Shown here in pieces: positions 28,642 to 37,346 of a stretch of 64,000 bases of DNA. The notes below the pieces were generated by a model that was not told where the DNA came from, did no database searches, and was given only the letters and a program-made list of their open reading frames with translations. Position numbers and translations under genes: made by a program. The DNA comes from an uncultured Marivita sp. (GTDB taxonomy: Bacteria; Pseudomonadota; Alphaproteobacteria; Rhodobacterales; Rhodobacteraceae): assembly GCF_947488135.1 (NCBI RefSeq), contig NZ_CANKYW010000002.1, positions 186,001 through 250,000 of the forward strand, written 5' to 3'. Within the stretch, counting starts at the first letter, position 1; each line of letters begins with the position of its first letter.

Positions 28642-28916
28642 CTGGTTTTGCCTTTTAAAGCGCGTTCGATACCTGCAACGTATTTCCTAACAATTCGTAA
28701 CGTATCAAAGAATGAATAATCAAATTTTACATAACCAAATCTTTCCCGAAATAGAGGGTTCATCGTTTCTTCATTCTTGCGAACCAAGTTGATCCGGCAC
28801 GATACCCGTGGCGCGGGAACTATTCTCAGCAAGTGTCAGAATGACCTTCACCTTCCAATACCGAAAACACTTCGGATTGGATCGACCATGTGCAAAGCAC
28901 GACTGAAAGGAACACA

Positions 28917-30188
28917 ATGTCCAGTATTATGACGAACAACGGCGCAATGGTTGCGCTTCAAACGCTGAAATCCATCAATTCACGTCTGACCGACACGCAA
29001 AACACGATCTCGACCGGCAAGTCTGTCGGAACCGCTCGTGACAACGCGGCTGTCTGGGCGATCTCAAAGGTCATGGAATCTGACGTCAAAGGCTTCCAAG
29101 GCATTTCCGACAGCCTCAACTTGGGGGAATCAACCGTAGCGGTGGCGCGCAACGGGGCGGAAACGGTGACCGATCTGCTGACCGAGATGAAAGGCAAGAT
29201 CGTCGCAGCGCAGGAACAAAACGTTGATCGCGCTAAGATCCAGACCGACATCGTTGCACTGCGTGACCAGATCAACGCGGTCGTCGGGGCTGCGCAGTTC
29301 AACGGTCTTAATTTGCTGTCCAATCGCGAAACAGACGCCGGAACCGGCACTGTCAACGTCCTTGCCTCGCTGGATCGATCGTCAACTGGTGTTGCAGCCA
29401 GCGACATTGCCATTGGCAAGAAAGACCTTGGAACAGCCGCGAGCTCCGTCACAGGCGGTACCGTTGCCAACCTTACCGCTGCCGCGACACTGAACGGCAC
29501 ACAATCGGCGTCGCTTGCCGTGACCACACCAACCGGTGCCGGTCAGGTCTTCAGCCTGGGTATCGCCGGGACCGACGCGGACGGCAGTACATTCACGGCT
29601 GCCGACTATACGACCGGAACAACAGCCGCGGATGCACAAAAGATCATGTATATCGCACGCGACGGTGACACGGCGGGTGACGTTGCCAAAGGGCTTGCCC
29701 AGGCGTTCGCAATCTATGCCGCTGAAGAAGGCCTAGACACTTCGGTGTTCAACGTCACCGCGTCCGGTGGCAATCTGAACATTGCATCAACAGTCACCGA
29801 CGCAACCGATACGATTGCCGCCCGGATCGACACGTTGACCAGCCCGACGGAAGTTGTCATCGGCGGGGGTTTGGAAAAGCTGAACGATATCGACGTTACC
29901 AGCGACAGCGGTGCTGATGCAGCCCTGGTGGCGGTCGAATTTATGATCCAGAACGCGATCGACTCGGCCGCATCCTTTGGTTCCGCACAAGGCCGGATCG
30001 AAACTCAGGCCAACTTCATCTCCGGCCTGACGGACTCGCTCAAATCCGGTATCGGGACGCTTGTCGATGCGGACATGGAAGAAGCATCGGCACGACTGCA
30101 GGCGCTACAGGTGCAACAACAGCTGGGCGTTCAGGCCCTGTCGATTGCAAACCAGGCACCTCAGTCCCTGTTGTCACTCTTCCGCTAA
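28917..30188 (+). CDS. fliC: Flagellin
   Basis: Structural protein of the filament, 423 residues, exported without a signal peptide. Conserved D0/D1 helices are at both ends: SSIMTNNGAMVALQTLKSIN at the N-terminus and QALSIANQAPQSLLSLFR at the C-terminus. The central part is Ala/Thr/Gly-rich variable sequence. ATG 28917 has AAAGGA upstream. It is followed by a hairpin and by its regulators flaF and flbT. The 275-base upstream region is AT-rich and must hold its promoter, which I cannot assign to a sigma factor. Confidence 0.95.
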   Translation: MSSIMTNNGAMVALQTLKSINSRLTDTQNTISTGKSVGTARDNAAVWAISKVMESDVKGFQGISDSLNLGESTVAVARNGAETVTDLLTEMKGKIVAAQEQNVDRAKIQTDIVALRDQINAVVGAAQFNGLNLLSNRETDAGTGTVNVLASLDRSSTGVAASDIAIGKKDLGTAASSVTGGTVANLTAAATLNGTQSASLAVTTPTGAGQVFSLGIAGTDADGSTFTAADYTTGTTAADAQKIMYIARDGDTAGDVAKGLAQAFAIYAAEEGLDTSVFNVTASGGNLNIASTVTDATDTIAARIDTLTSPTEVVIGGGLEKLNDIDVTSDSGADAALVAVEFMIQNAIDSAASFGSAQGRIETQANFISGLTDSLKSGIGTLVDADMEEASARLQALQVQQQLGVQALSIANQAPQSLLSLFR

Positions 30189-30197
30189 GATCAAATT

Positions 30198-30227
30198 CGG
30201 GCCGCTACGGCGGCCCGATGCCTTTTT
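30198..30227 (+). terminator. Hairpin with T-run between fliC and flaF
   Basis: Perfect stem CGGGCCGC / GCGGCCCG with loop TACG, then five T residues at 30223-30227. It should end most fliC transcripts and leave reduced read-through into flaF-flbT. Confidence 0.8.
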
Positions 30228-30255
30228 GAAGCAACACAGAATATAGGGTCCAGCT

Positions 30256-30630
30256 GTGAATGCACATAATCTTGCGTACCAAACATACGCGTCCGCATCT
30301 TCGACGAAATCGGCCAAAGACACCGAAATTGACATTATCCTGAGAGTCACTCGCGAGTTGAAAACCGCTGGGGACGATCGCAAGAAAAATTTTGCGAAGT
30401 TCGCTTCGGCCCTGCAAACCAACCGGAAACTCTGGGTGACATTGGCATCAGACGTTGCAAATGCGCAAAATCAGCTTCCGCAAGACTTGCGCGCCAGGCT
30501 CTTTTATCTGGCAGAATTCGTCCAAAGCTATTCAAGCGACGTGCTGAAAAACGATCTCGGCATTGCGCCGCTTCTCGACATCAACCTTGCTGTCTTGAGG
30601 GGGCTCGGAACCCGGGCAGGTGAGCCATGA
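30256..30630 (+). CDS. flaF: Flagellar biosynthesis regulator FlaF
   Basis: A 124-residue cytosolic protein that promotes flagellin synthesis or secretion in alphaproteobacteria. It begins with a GTG at 30256; an in-frame stop precludes a longer form. Family sequence is visible in NLAYQTYASASSTKSAKDTE and in LWVTLASDVANAQNQLPQDL. Its stop overlaps the start of flbT (ATGA). FlaF and FlbT act as an opposing pair on flagellin production in Caulobacter. Confidence 0.92.
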   Translation: MNAHNLAYQTYASASSTKSAKDTEIDIILRVTRELKTAGDDRKKNFAKFASALQTNRKLWVTLASDVANAQNQLPQDLRARLFYLAEFVQSYSSDVLKNDLGIAPLLDINLAVLRGLGTRAGEP

Positions 30631-31031
30631 GCGGGCTGGTTCTGAAACTCGGCCCGAAAGAGCGCGTGCTTATCAATGGAGCGGTGATCGAAAACGGGGA
30701 CCGTCGTTCGCGGATCACCGTTGTCACCTCGAGAGCGAATATCCTTCGCTTGAGGGATGCGATCCATCCGGACGATGCCAACACCCCGGTTCGCCGTGCA
30801 TGTTATCTTGCGCAGTTGCTGTTGAGCGGTGAGGTCGACACAGTTTCAATACAGACACGATTGGCCGGTCAGATTCAGTCACTCGCTCAAATCCTGCGAG
30901 ACAAGGAAAGCGCCACGATCCTGGCGCGCGCGAAAGAGGCCATTGAGGACGGAAACGCTTATACGTGCCTCAAACTGCTCAGGCAGTTGTTGCCTCTCGA
31001 GGCCCACCTTCTTTCGGTCAGCCACCAATGA
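30627..31031 (+). CDS. flbT: Flagellin mRNA regulator FlbT
   Basis: A 134-residue protein that binds flagellin mRNA leaders and reduces their translation in Caulobacter. Family motifs are LVLKLGPKERVLINGAVIEN at the start and ARLAGQIQSLAQIL-type helices later. Four-base overlaps couple it to flaF and to the DUF1217 gene. The long fliC leader in this window is its expected target. Confidence 0.93.
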   Translation: MSGLVLKLGPKERVLINGAVIENGDRRSRITVVTSRANILRLRDAIHPDDANTPVRRACYLAQLLLSGEVDTVSIQTRLAGQIQSLAQILRDKESATILARAKEAIEDGNAYTCLKLLRQLLPLEAHLLSVSHQ

Positions 31032-31831
31032 GTTTTCAACCCTTCGTTGTCGGCAGCGGTCTGTCGGCATGGACGTTACTTAAGTCCACGATTGGGACGC
31101 AGAAAGCGGCTTTCGGTTCGAACTACGTCACGCAATCCGACACGAAATATTTCAGCGATGTGTTCGATACTTTAGATACACCCGAAGACATCGTGTCCAA
31201 CAGGCGGGCACTTCGTGTCGTTCTTGGTGCCTACGGGCTGTCGGACGACATCGAGAATCGGCACTTTATCAAAACGGTCATGGCCGAAGGGGTTACTGAT
31301 CCATCGGCTTTGGCCAACAAGCTTTCGGACCGGCGATATCGCGCCCTTGCCGGTGATTTCGATTTTTCCAAGTCGCCCCCATCCCACAAGAGCATCGCCG
31401 ATCTGGCTAGTCGCACTGTCGACAATTACCTTGCGCAATCCTTTGAGATCGAGATCGGCAAGACGGATCCGGACATGCGACTTGCCCTCGGCTTCAAACG
31501 GTCGCTTGCCGAACTTGCGCAATCGGCGACATCGAACAAAGCCGCCTGGTTCCAAATTCTTGCCACGCCTCCCATCAAGGAAGTGGTGCAGACCGCGCTT
31601 GGTTTGCCGACCGAGTTCTCGAAGCTCGACATCGATGATCAGCATCAACGGATTATGGAGAAGGCGTCGCAAGTGTTTGGCACCGACAATGTTTCGGAAC
31701 TTTCTGCAGAAGATGTTGTGGAACAGATGACGCGCCGCTTTTTGATCATGCGGCAAGCCAAATCGGGCGGGCAGAGTACCTCGCTTCAAACGGCACTTGT
31801 CCTGTTGAGTTCGATCCCGAAACGCGAGTAG
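31028..31831 (+). CDS. DUF1217 family flagellar-associated protein
   Basis: A 267-residue, largely alpha-helical protein of unknown function, found in flagellar loci of Rhodobacterales. The start MSFQPFVVGSG overlaps the flbT stop (ATGA). No signal peptide or membrane helix is visible. Repeated segments of the type YGLSDDIENRHFIKTVMAEG and DPSALANKLSDRRY are characteristic. The coupling to flbT suggests a role in assembly or secretion. Confidence 0.85.
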   Translation: MSFQPFVVGSGLSAWTLLKSTIGTQKAAFGSNYVTQSDTKYFSDVFDTLDTPEDIVSNRRALRVVLGAYGLSDDIENRHFIKTVMAEGVTDPSALANKLSDRRYRALAGDFDFSKSPPSHKSIADLASRTVDNYLAQSFEIEIGKTDPDMRLALGFKRSLAELAQSATSNKAAWFQILATPPIKEVVQTALGLPTEFSKLDIDDQHQRIMEKASQVFGTDNVSELSAEDVVEQMTRRFLIMRQAKSGGQSTSLQTALVLLSSIPKRE

Positions 31832-31875
31832 CGCGCCACATAAATCGCCTTACCGATCGACCAGGTACATCTGCC

Positions 31876-33210
31876 TCAATCCTTCAGCGCACCACAGCGA
31901 CGCAAGCAAAATCGCAGCCGTTCAAAGCTGGCTCCGATACCTCCCGCCGCACGACTTACACAGAATTCGTTGAACTCCTTTCGGAAAAGGACGGCCTGAT
32001 CGAGCTCGGGATCGGCGCCCTCGGAATACAGGCCTGACTGAACCAGTGCCGATGATCCGTTGTAGACAGCAACCAGGGATCGAGCCTTTGAGATCAATGT
32101 ATTTTCGGTCGGGTTTGCAGCATCCGGAAGAGACCGAGATACCGATTGAAGGACGTCGACTGCCGGAAACTGCCCCTGATCGGCGAGCTTTCGATCCAGA
32201 ACGAAATGCCCGTCCAGAACGCCGCGCAGCATGTCCGCGACGGGTTCATTCATATCCGATGCGGCGACAAGGACGCTGAAAATGGCCGTTATATCCCCGC
32301 ATCCGTTGGGGCCGGGGCCCGCGCGTTCGGCCAACTTCGTGATTTGCATCGGCGTGGATGGAGGAAAGCCGCGAAGACTGGGGAATTCTCCGGCCGATAC
32401 GGCGACCTCGCGCTGCGCCTCGGCGAACCGCGTGATGGAATCGACAAACAAGAGCACGTGCTTTCCCGCATCACGGAAATATTCCGCAATCCGCATCGCG
32501 GTCATCGGGCATCGCATCCGCGATGTGGGCGCGGCATCCGCGCTTGCGGCGACGACCACTGTACGGGCCATGCCCGCCTCACCCAGAACGGTCTGGGTGA
32601 AATCGTTGATCTCGCGCCCCCGCTCTCCGACGAGGGCCATGACAATCACGTCAGCTTCCATTCCTCTGACGAGATCCGCCAAAAGCCGCGATTTACCGAC
32701 ACCCGATCCCGCGAAAATGCCAACGCGTTGCCCCTGCACGATGGGTAACATCGTGTTGAACAAATGAAATCCGGTGTCGAGCCGCTGACCCAAAGGCTTG
32801 CGGGAAACGGCAGCCGGAGGTTCGTTCAGAATGTCGACTGAACTCGTGCCTTTCTGTAATGTCCGCCCGTCCATAGGGGTGCCGAAAGGATCGATCACCC
32901 GTCCGATCCATCCGGGATCAGGCGCGATTCGCGCGCGCCCGCAAGATACAACTCGATCCGCTAATGCGACCCGGACCGGTGCTTCGTCGGGCAGCATGGT
33001 CACACCATCGGGTCCGAGGCACAGAACCTCCCCCATCAAAGTCGTCCCATCCTGACGGACAAGGCGCAACCGATCGCCAAGCGACACATCCTCTTCGAGC
33101 CCCGCAACCTTGAGCGTATGACCGTCCGCCGCGATGACCCGGCCAACGGCGCGCGTCAGCGCGATATCCGCGACCTTGCTTTTCAGGTTTATCAGCGCGG
33201 CATTCTGCAT
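31876..33210 (-). CDS. fliI: Flagellar export ATPase
   Basis: Hexameric ATPase of the flagellar type III export apparatus, 444 residues. Walker A is AGSGVGKS at about residues 167-174, Walker B-type VLLFVDSITRFAEA follows, and the N-terminal beta-barrel domain and GFPPSTPMQITKLAERAG are typical. ATG 33210 has GGAG upstream; ATG 33222 is an alternative. It is transcribed away from flgB across a short region with a CtrA-like box. Its regulator FliH is not in the window. Confidence 0.95.
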   Translation of the reverse strand: MQNAALINLKSKVADIALTRAVGRVIAADGHTLKVAGLEEDVSLGDRLRLVRQDGTTLMGEVLCLGPDGVTMLPDEAPVRVALADRVVSCGRARIAPDPGWIGRVIDPFGTPMDGRTLQKGTSSVDILNEPPAAVSRKPLGQRLDTGFHLFNTMLPIVQGQRVGIFAGSGVGKSRLLADLVRGMEADVIVMALVGERGREINDFTQTVLGEAGMARTVVVAASADAAPTSRMRCPMTAMRIAEYFRDAGKHVLLFVDSITRFAEAQREVAVSAGEFPSLRGFPPSTPMQITKLAERAGPGPNGCGDITAIFSVLVAASDMNEPVADMLRGVLDGHFVLDRKLADQGQFPAVDVLQSVSRSLPDAANPTENTLISKARSLVAVYNGSSALVQSGLYSEGADPELDQAVLFRKEFNEFCVSRAAGGIGASFERLRFCLRRCGALKD

Positions 33211-33257
33211 CGTTCGCTCCATTCGTATTCTGACAACCCTTTCTAAAGGAATCAGGG

Positions 33258-33274
33258 TTAAGCCTTCGTTGAAC
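33258..33274. promoter_or_regulatory. CtrA-type box between fliI and flgB
   Basis: TTAA-GCCTTCG-TTGAAC matches the CtrA consensus TTAA-N7-TTAA with one mismatch. It lies 48 bases from fliI and 23 bases before flgB in their shared upstream region. CtrA controls motility genes in many Rhodobacterales, so the placement is sensible. The match is by eye. Confidence 0.45.
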
Positions 33275-33296
33275 CAAACGAGGGAGAAGCCCTGTC

Positions 33297-33680
33297 ATGT
33301 TCCAGAACCTGGACCTGTTCAAAACCGCGATGTCGATGGCCCGCCATGCCGGGCTGAAACAGGCACTGACGTCGCAAAACGTCGCCAATGCCGACACACC
33401 GGGATACCGCGCCAAAGCGGTGACACCTTTCGCGGAACTGGTTCCGAAACCGTCCGACGGCTTCGCACTCAAAGCGACCAGACCCGCGCATCTTTCGCCC
33501 TCCACAGACTTTTCGAGCGCTGCATACAGCGTTCGCACCAACGGCGAACCGAACGGCAATACCGTGGTTCTCGAAGATGAGATCATGAATTCCGTCGATG
33601 CAAAGCGCCAGCATGACCGGGCGCTCGCTGTCTACCGCGCCTCGCTCGGAATGCTGCGCAGCGCGTTGAGCAAGCAGTAG
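33297..33680 (+). CDS. flgB: Flagellar proximal rod protein FlgB
   Basis: A 127-residue rod subunit secreted without a signal peptide. The rod-family N-terminal motif is ALTSQNVANADTPGYRAKAV, and the C-terminal helix (DAKRQHDRALAVYRASLGML) is the second rod signature. It opens the operon flgB-flgC-fliE-fliQ-flgF-flgG-flgA-flgH-fliL. Confidence 0.95.
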   Translation: MFQNLDLFKTAMSMARHAGLKQALTSQNVANADTPGYRAKAVTPFAELVPKPSDGFALKATRPAHLSPSTDFSSAAYSVRTNGEPNGNTVVLEDEIMNSVDAKRQHDRALAVYRASLGMLRSALSKQ

Positions 33681-33690
33681 GAGCGTCAGG

Positions 33691-34080
33691 ATGTCAGCTT
33701 TTTCAGACGCCTTGGGTGTATCCGCCAGCGGCCTTAAGGCTCAGGCCCACCGGCTTCGGATCGTTTCCGAAAACGTGGCCAACACCGACACCCCCGGCTA
33801 CCGCCGCAAAACAGTTGCCTTTGCATCCGAGGTCGCGACATCGGGGGTCGCCAAAGTCGCGCTTGATGATGTGGTGCTGGATCGGCGACCGGGTGAACAG
33901 ATCTATGATCCGGGCCACCCAATGGCCGACGCGAGCGGCCATTACACCGGATCCAATGTCGATCTGGTCATTGAAATCGCGGACGCCCGCGAGGCGCAGC
34001 GCAGCTACGAAGCCAATCTCAAGATGTTCGATCAAGCCCGCCAGATGTCGTCGGGCCTCATGGACCTTCTACGCAAGTAA
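33691..34080 (+). CDS. flgC: Flagellar proximal rod protein FlgC
   Basis: A 129-residue rod subunit. It has the motif RIVSENVANTDTPGYRRKTV near the N-terminus and the C-terminal signature ADAREAQRSYEANLKMFDQA. It follows flgB by 10 bases and precedes fliE by 24 bases. Confidence 0.95.
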   Translation: MSAFSDALGVSASGLKAQAHRLRIVSENVANTDTPGYRRKTVAFASEVATSGVAKVALDDVVLDRRPGEQIYDPGHPMADASGHYTGSNVDLVIEIADAREAQRSYEANLKMFDQARQMSSGLMDLLRK

Positions 34081-34104
34081 CCCTTTCCAGAATGGAGAAA
34101 CCAA

Positions 34105-34392
34105 ATGGACGTGAAATCGCTTTTTGCCTCTCAGCAATACGCCGCTTTGAAACCGGCAACGGAACCTGATCCAAGAGCCGCGATCGCACAGAGCTTTGCC
34201 AAGATCACCGAAGACTTTGCCCAAACGCTGTCGACAACTGAATCCACGGCGATGGGATCCATGTACGGCGACGCTGATCCGCACGCCCTTGTCGAAGCCC
34301 TGTCGCACTCGCAGCTGGCGGTCGAAACCGCCGTGACCGTGCGCAACCGGGTGGTCGAAGCGTATCAGGAAATCCTTCGGATGCCGGTCTGA
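34105..34392 (+). CDS. fliE: Flagellar hook-basal body protein FliE
   Basis: A 95-residue junction protein between the MS ring and the rod. The C-terminal half has the family pattern HALVEALSHSQLAVETAVTV and VVEAYQEILRMPV. No signal peptide is present, as expected for a substrate of the export gate. The gene is separated from fliQ by 5 bases. Confidence 0.94.
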   Translation: MDVKSLFASQQYAALKPATEPDPRAAIAQSFAKITEDFAQTLSTTESTAMGSMYGDADPHALVEALSHSQLAVETAVTVRNRVVEAYQEILRMPV

Positions 34393-34397
34393 AGGCC

Positions 34398-34667
34398 ATG
34401 CTGAGCGAAGGCTATATCTACGATGTTCTCCGTGAAGGTTTGCGGATCGGCGTTCTGATCTCGGCCCCTGTTCTGGTGGCCGCTTTGGTGACGGGCGTTT
34501 CGATCGGCTTGTTTCAGGCACTGACGTCGATCCAGGAGATGACCCTGACCTTCGTTCCAAAACTGGTCGCGATGCTCTCGGTGTTTTGGGCGTCCATGAA
34601 CTTCATGACCCAAAGCCTGATCGACTTTTTCCAGACGATCATCGTCCCATCCATCGCAGGAGGCTGA
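34398..34667 (+). CDS. fliQ: Flagellar export gate protein FliQ
   Basis: An 89-residue membrane protein with two hydrophobic helices (about 18-40 and 55-75), one of the three components of the FliPQR export gate. The family motif AALVTGVSIGLFQALTSIQE is present. fliR lies at 39330 in the opposite orientation, and fliP is not in the window. Confidence 0.95.
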   Translation: MLSEGYIYDVLREGLRIGVLISAPVLVAALVTGVSIGLFQALTSIQEMTLTFVPKLVAMLSVFWASMNFMTQSLIDFFQTIIVPSIAGG

Positions 34668-34668
34668 C

Positions 34669-35382
34669 ATGGAAAGCACAGGATACGTCACCCTGACACG
34701 CCAATCCGGGCTGATGCGCGAGATGGAGATCATCGCGCATAACATCGCCAACGCGGCGACCACCGGCTTTCGCCAGCAGGGGCTGGTGTTCTCGGAATTC
34801 GTGCAGGCGGTCGAGGGGGGAGACAGCCTTTCGATGGCCGCCGCGCGGGTCAAGAAAACCTCGGCATCTCAGGGTATCCTGACCCAAACGGGAAACACTC
34901 TCGACCTTGCCATCGAAGGCAGCGGTTACTTTCAGGTCGAAACGCCGAACGGCATTCGGCTGACCCGGGCCGGGGCGTTCAACGTCGATTCGCTCGGCGA
35001 CATCGTCTCGACCGATGGGCACCGCGTCCTCGACATCGGCGGCGCGCCGATCAATGTCCCGCCGGGTGAAGCCGATGTCAAAGTCGCCGCTGACGGCACG
35101 ATCAGCCTGGGCGACAGGCTGTTGGGTCAGATCGGGGTTGTCGAACCTGAACCGGGGGCGGACCTCGAACGGGAATCCGGCGTTCTTTTCAGAACCGATT
35201 CAGCTCTCAACCCGTCGGAGGATGGGCTGGTGCTTCAAGGCCATCTTGAAGGGTCGAACGTCGACGCGATTTCCCAACTGACGCGAATGATCGAGGTACA
35301 GCGCGCCTACGAGATGGGTCAAAAGCTGCTCGACATGGATCACGAGCGAACGACCTCCGCCCTTCAAACACTCATCAAATAA
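34669..35382 (+). CDS. flgF: Flagellar basal-body rod protein FlgF
   Basis: A 237-residue rod subunit. It has the N-terminal rod motif IIAHNIANAATTGFRQQGLV, a central domain with LDLAIEGSGYFQVETPNG, and the C-terminal helix LTRMIEVQRAYEMGQKLLD. It is slightly shorter than FlgG and starts 1 base after the fliQ stop. Confidence 0.94.
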   Translation: MESTGYVTLTRQSGLMREMEIIAHNIANAATTGFRQQGLVFSEFVQAVEGGDSLSMAAARVKKTSASQGILTQTGNTLDLAIEGSGYFQVETPNGIRLTRAGAFNVDSLGDIVSTDGHRVLDIGGAPINVPPGEADVKVAADGTISLGDRLLGQIGVVEPEPGADLERESGVLFRTDSALNPSEDGLVLQGHLEGSNVDAISQLTRMIEVQRAYEMGQKLLDMDHERTTSALQTLIK

Positions 35383-35391
35383 GGAGGCGAC

Positions 35392-36177
35392 ATGCGCGCT
35401 CTCAAGATTGCGGCAACCGGAATGACGGCTCAGCAAATGCGGGTCGAGATCATTTCGAACAACCTGTCGAATATGAACACCACGGGCTACAATGCGCGGC
35501 GCGCGGAATTTGCCGATTTGCACTACCAGCAGATCGCCCGCGCCGGCACAGTAAACGCCTCCGACGGCACCGTGTTGCCGACCGGTGTTCAGGTCGGACT
35601 TGGCGTGCGCCCGGCCGCGGTCTCCGTTCATCTTGCGCAAGGGTCCCTCAGTCAGACCAATTCGGATCTCGACCTCGCGATTGACGGGAATGGCTATCTT
35701 GAAGTGGCGCTGCCGTCTGGACAAACCGCCTACACCCGCGATGGATCGTTGAAACGCGATGCCGAGGGGTTGATCGTCACATCCGAAGGTTTCCCGGTCG
35801 CGCCCGAGATCGTGATCCCGCAGGACGCGCGTAGCATTTCGATCAACCCCGAAGGCGAGGTGTATGCGTATTTCGCCGAAACGGCAGAGCCGCAACTCCT
35901 GGGGCAGCTCAATCTTGTCGGCTTCGCCAACGCGAAAGGGCTCGAGGCTCTAGGCGGTAACCTCTTTGGCGAAACCGAAGCGTCGGGCGGCCCATTGGTT
36001 GCCACACCCGGTGAGGATGGGCTCGGCACGCTTCGGCAAGGCTATCTCGAAGACAGCTCGGTTGATCCCGTCCGCGAACTGACCGAATTGATCGAAGCCC
36101 AGCGCGGTTATGAATTGAACGCCAAAGTCATCTCGGCAGTCGATCAGATGCTCGGCGCGACAACGCAGGTTCGCTGA
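35392..36177 (+). CDS. flgG: Flagellar distal rod protein FlgG
   Basis: A 261-residue distal rod subunit, the standard length. It begins MRALKIAATGMTAQQMRVE, carries IISNNLSNMNTTGYNARRAE and ends with LTELIEAQRGYELNAKVISA. It overlaps flgA by one base. Confidence 0.96.
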   Translation: MRALKIAATGMTAQQMRVEIISNNLSNMNTTGYNARRAEFADLHYQQIARAGTVNASDGTVLPTGVQVGLGVRPAAVSVHLAQGSLSQTNSDLDLAIDGNGYLEVALPSGQTAYTRDGSLKRDAEGLIVTSEGFPVAPEIVIPQDARSISINPEGEVYAYFAETAEPQLLGQLNLVGFANAKGLEALGGNLFGETEASGGPLVATPGEDGLGTLRQGYLEDSSVDPVRELTELIEAQRGYELNAKVISAVDQMLGATTQVR

Positions 36178-36596
36178 TGCGGTATCCCTTGACCCTCGTT
36201 TTCACCTTATGTGCCGCTCCCGCGTTAGCCGAGTCCGTGGTAGCGGTGAAAACACTGCGCGCCCGCGAAGTGATCACCGCCCAAGCCGTCCAAGTGCAGG
36301 ATGTCGACGTGCCCGGGGCCGCCGAAACTCTTGACGAGGTGATCGGTACCGAGGTCAAACGAGCAATCTACGCGGGACAGGCCGTTCTGAAAGCGGACAT
36401 TGCACAACCCGCCCTGATCGAACGCAATCAGATCGTGGCCGCCACATTCAGCGTCAAAGGCCTGACCATCGACACCGAGGCCCGCGCGCTCGAACGGGGA
36501 TCGGTCGGCGACATCATCCGCGCCATGAACCTCACCTCCCGCACGACGATCCGTGCCGAAGTGATGGAAGATGGCCGCCTGAAAGTGCTCCCCTGA
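36177..36596 (+). CDS. flgA: P-ring assembly chaperone FlgA (short form)
   Basis: Periplasmic chaperone for FlgI, with a signal peptide (residues 1-17, ending PALA). At 139 residues it is much shorter than the enterobacterial protein and contains essentially one SAF domain (VKTLRAREVITAQAVQVQDV and the strand-rich C-terminus). Short forms are normal in this family of bacteria. Its client flgI is not in the window. Confidence 0.88.
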   Translation: MRYPLTLVFTLCAAPALAESVVAVKTLRAREVITAQAVQVQDVDVPGAAETLDEVIGTEVKRAIYAGQAVLKADIAQPALIERNQIVAATFSVKGLTIDTEARALERGSVGDIIRAMNLTSRTTIRAEVMEDGRLKVLP

Positions 36597-36597
36597 C

Positions 36598-37329
36598 ATG
36601 AAATACGGATTTCTCATCAGCCTCGCCGCGACTGCGATCGTCTCCAACTGTGGTCGCCTCGATCATATCGGGCAACCGCCGACCCTTTCACCACAGAATG
36701 AGAGTGTCGAACGCGAAGCGATGATCTACGCGGGTTTGCCGGTCACGACAGCGGACCTGTCACCCTACAGGCAGGCATCTTTATGGAGCGGGGACCAAAC
36801 GTCGCTCTTCGGAGACCGCCGCGCCTTTACCAAGGGGGACATCCTTACAGTCATGGTCGAGATCGACGACCAGGCGGAAATCTCAAATACGACGTCTCGG
36901 GGACGGTCTTCGCAGGAAAGCCTCGCGGTGCCGCAACTTCTCGGATTTCCGCAACGGCGCAACAAGGAGCTTCCCGACGGGGCTAGCTTGGATGCAGCGG
37001 TTGAACTGGATTCAACCAGTCAGAGCCAGGGCAACGGATCGGTCAGGCGAAACGAGAAACTGACCCTGCGGATCGCGGCCACGGTTGTCGACGTGCTGCC
37101 CAATGGCGTGTTGCGCATCGAAGGAACGCAAGAGGTCCGGGTGAATTTCGAGCTTCGCGAGCTTTTCGTATCCGGCTTCGTCCGCCGCGCCGACATCACC
37201 CGCCAGAACGAAATCACCTACGACAAGATGGCGTCGGCCCGCATCTCCTACGGCGGCAGAGGTCAGATCAGCGATGTGCAACAACCCCGGATCGGCCAGC
37301 AAGTGCTGGACGCGGTGCTGCCCTTCTGA
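36598..37329 (+). CDS. flgH: Flagellar L-ring protein FlgH
   Basis: Outer-membrane ring lipoprotein of 243 residues. The L-ring signatures are SLWSGDQTSLFGDRRAFTKG, GDILTVMVEIDDQAEI and GVLRIEGTQEVRVNFE. The signal peptide is short and the only candidate lipidated Cys (residue 18, in VSNCGR) has an Asn at -1, which is unusual for a lipobox. It follows flgA by one base. Confidence 0.93.
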   Translation: MKYGFLISLAATAIVSNCGRLDHIGQPPTLSPQNESVEREAMIYAGLPVTTADLSPYRQASLWSGDQTSLFGDRRAFTKGDILTVMVEIDDQAEISNTTSRGRSSQESLAVPQLLGFPQRRNKELPDGASLDAAVELDSTSQSQGNGSVRRNEKLTLRIAATVVDVLPNGVLRIEGTQEVRVNFELRELFVSGFVRRADITRQNEITYDKMASARISYGGRGQISDVQQPRIGQQVLDAVLPF

Positions 37330-37346
37330 CTGCGAAAGAGGATGTC

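Noticed and set aside
28642-28916. Sigma54 or sigma28 promoter for fliC
   Set aside because: TGGCG and GGCACG segments occur but no correctly spaced TGGCAC-N5-TTGC or sigma28 pair was found.
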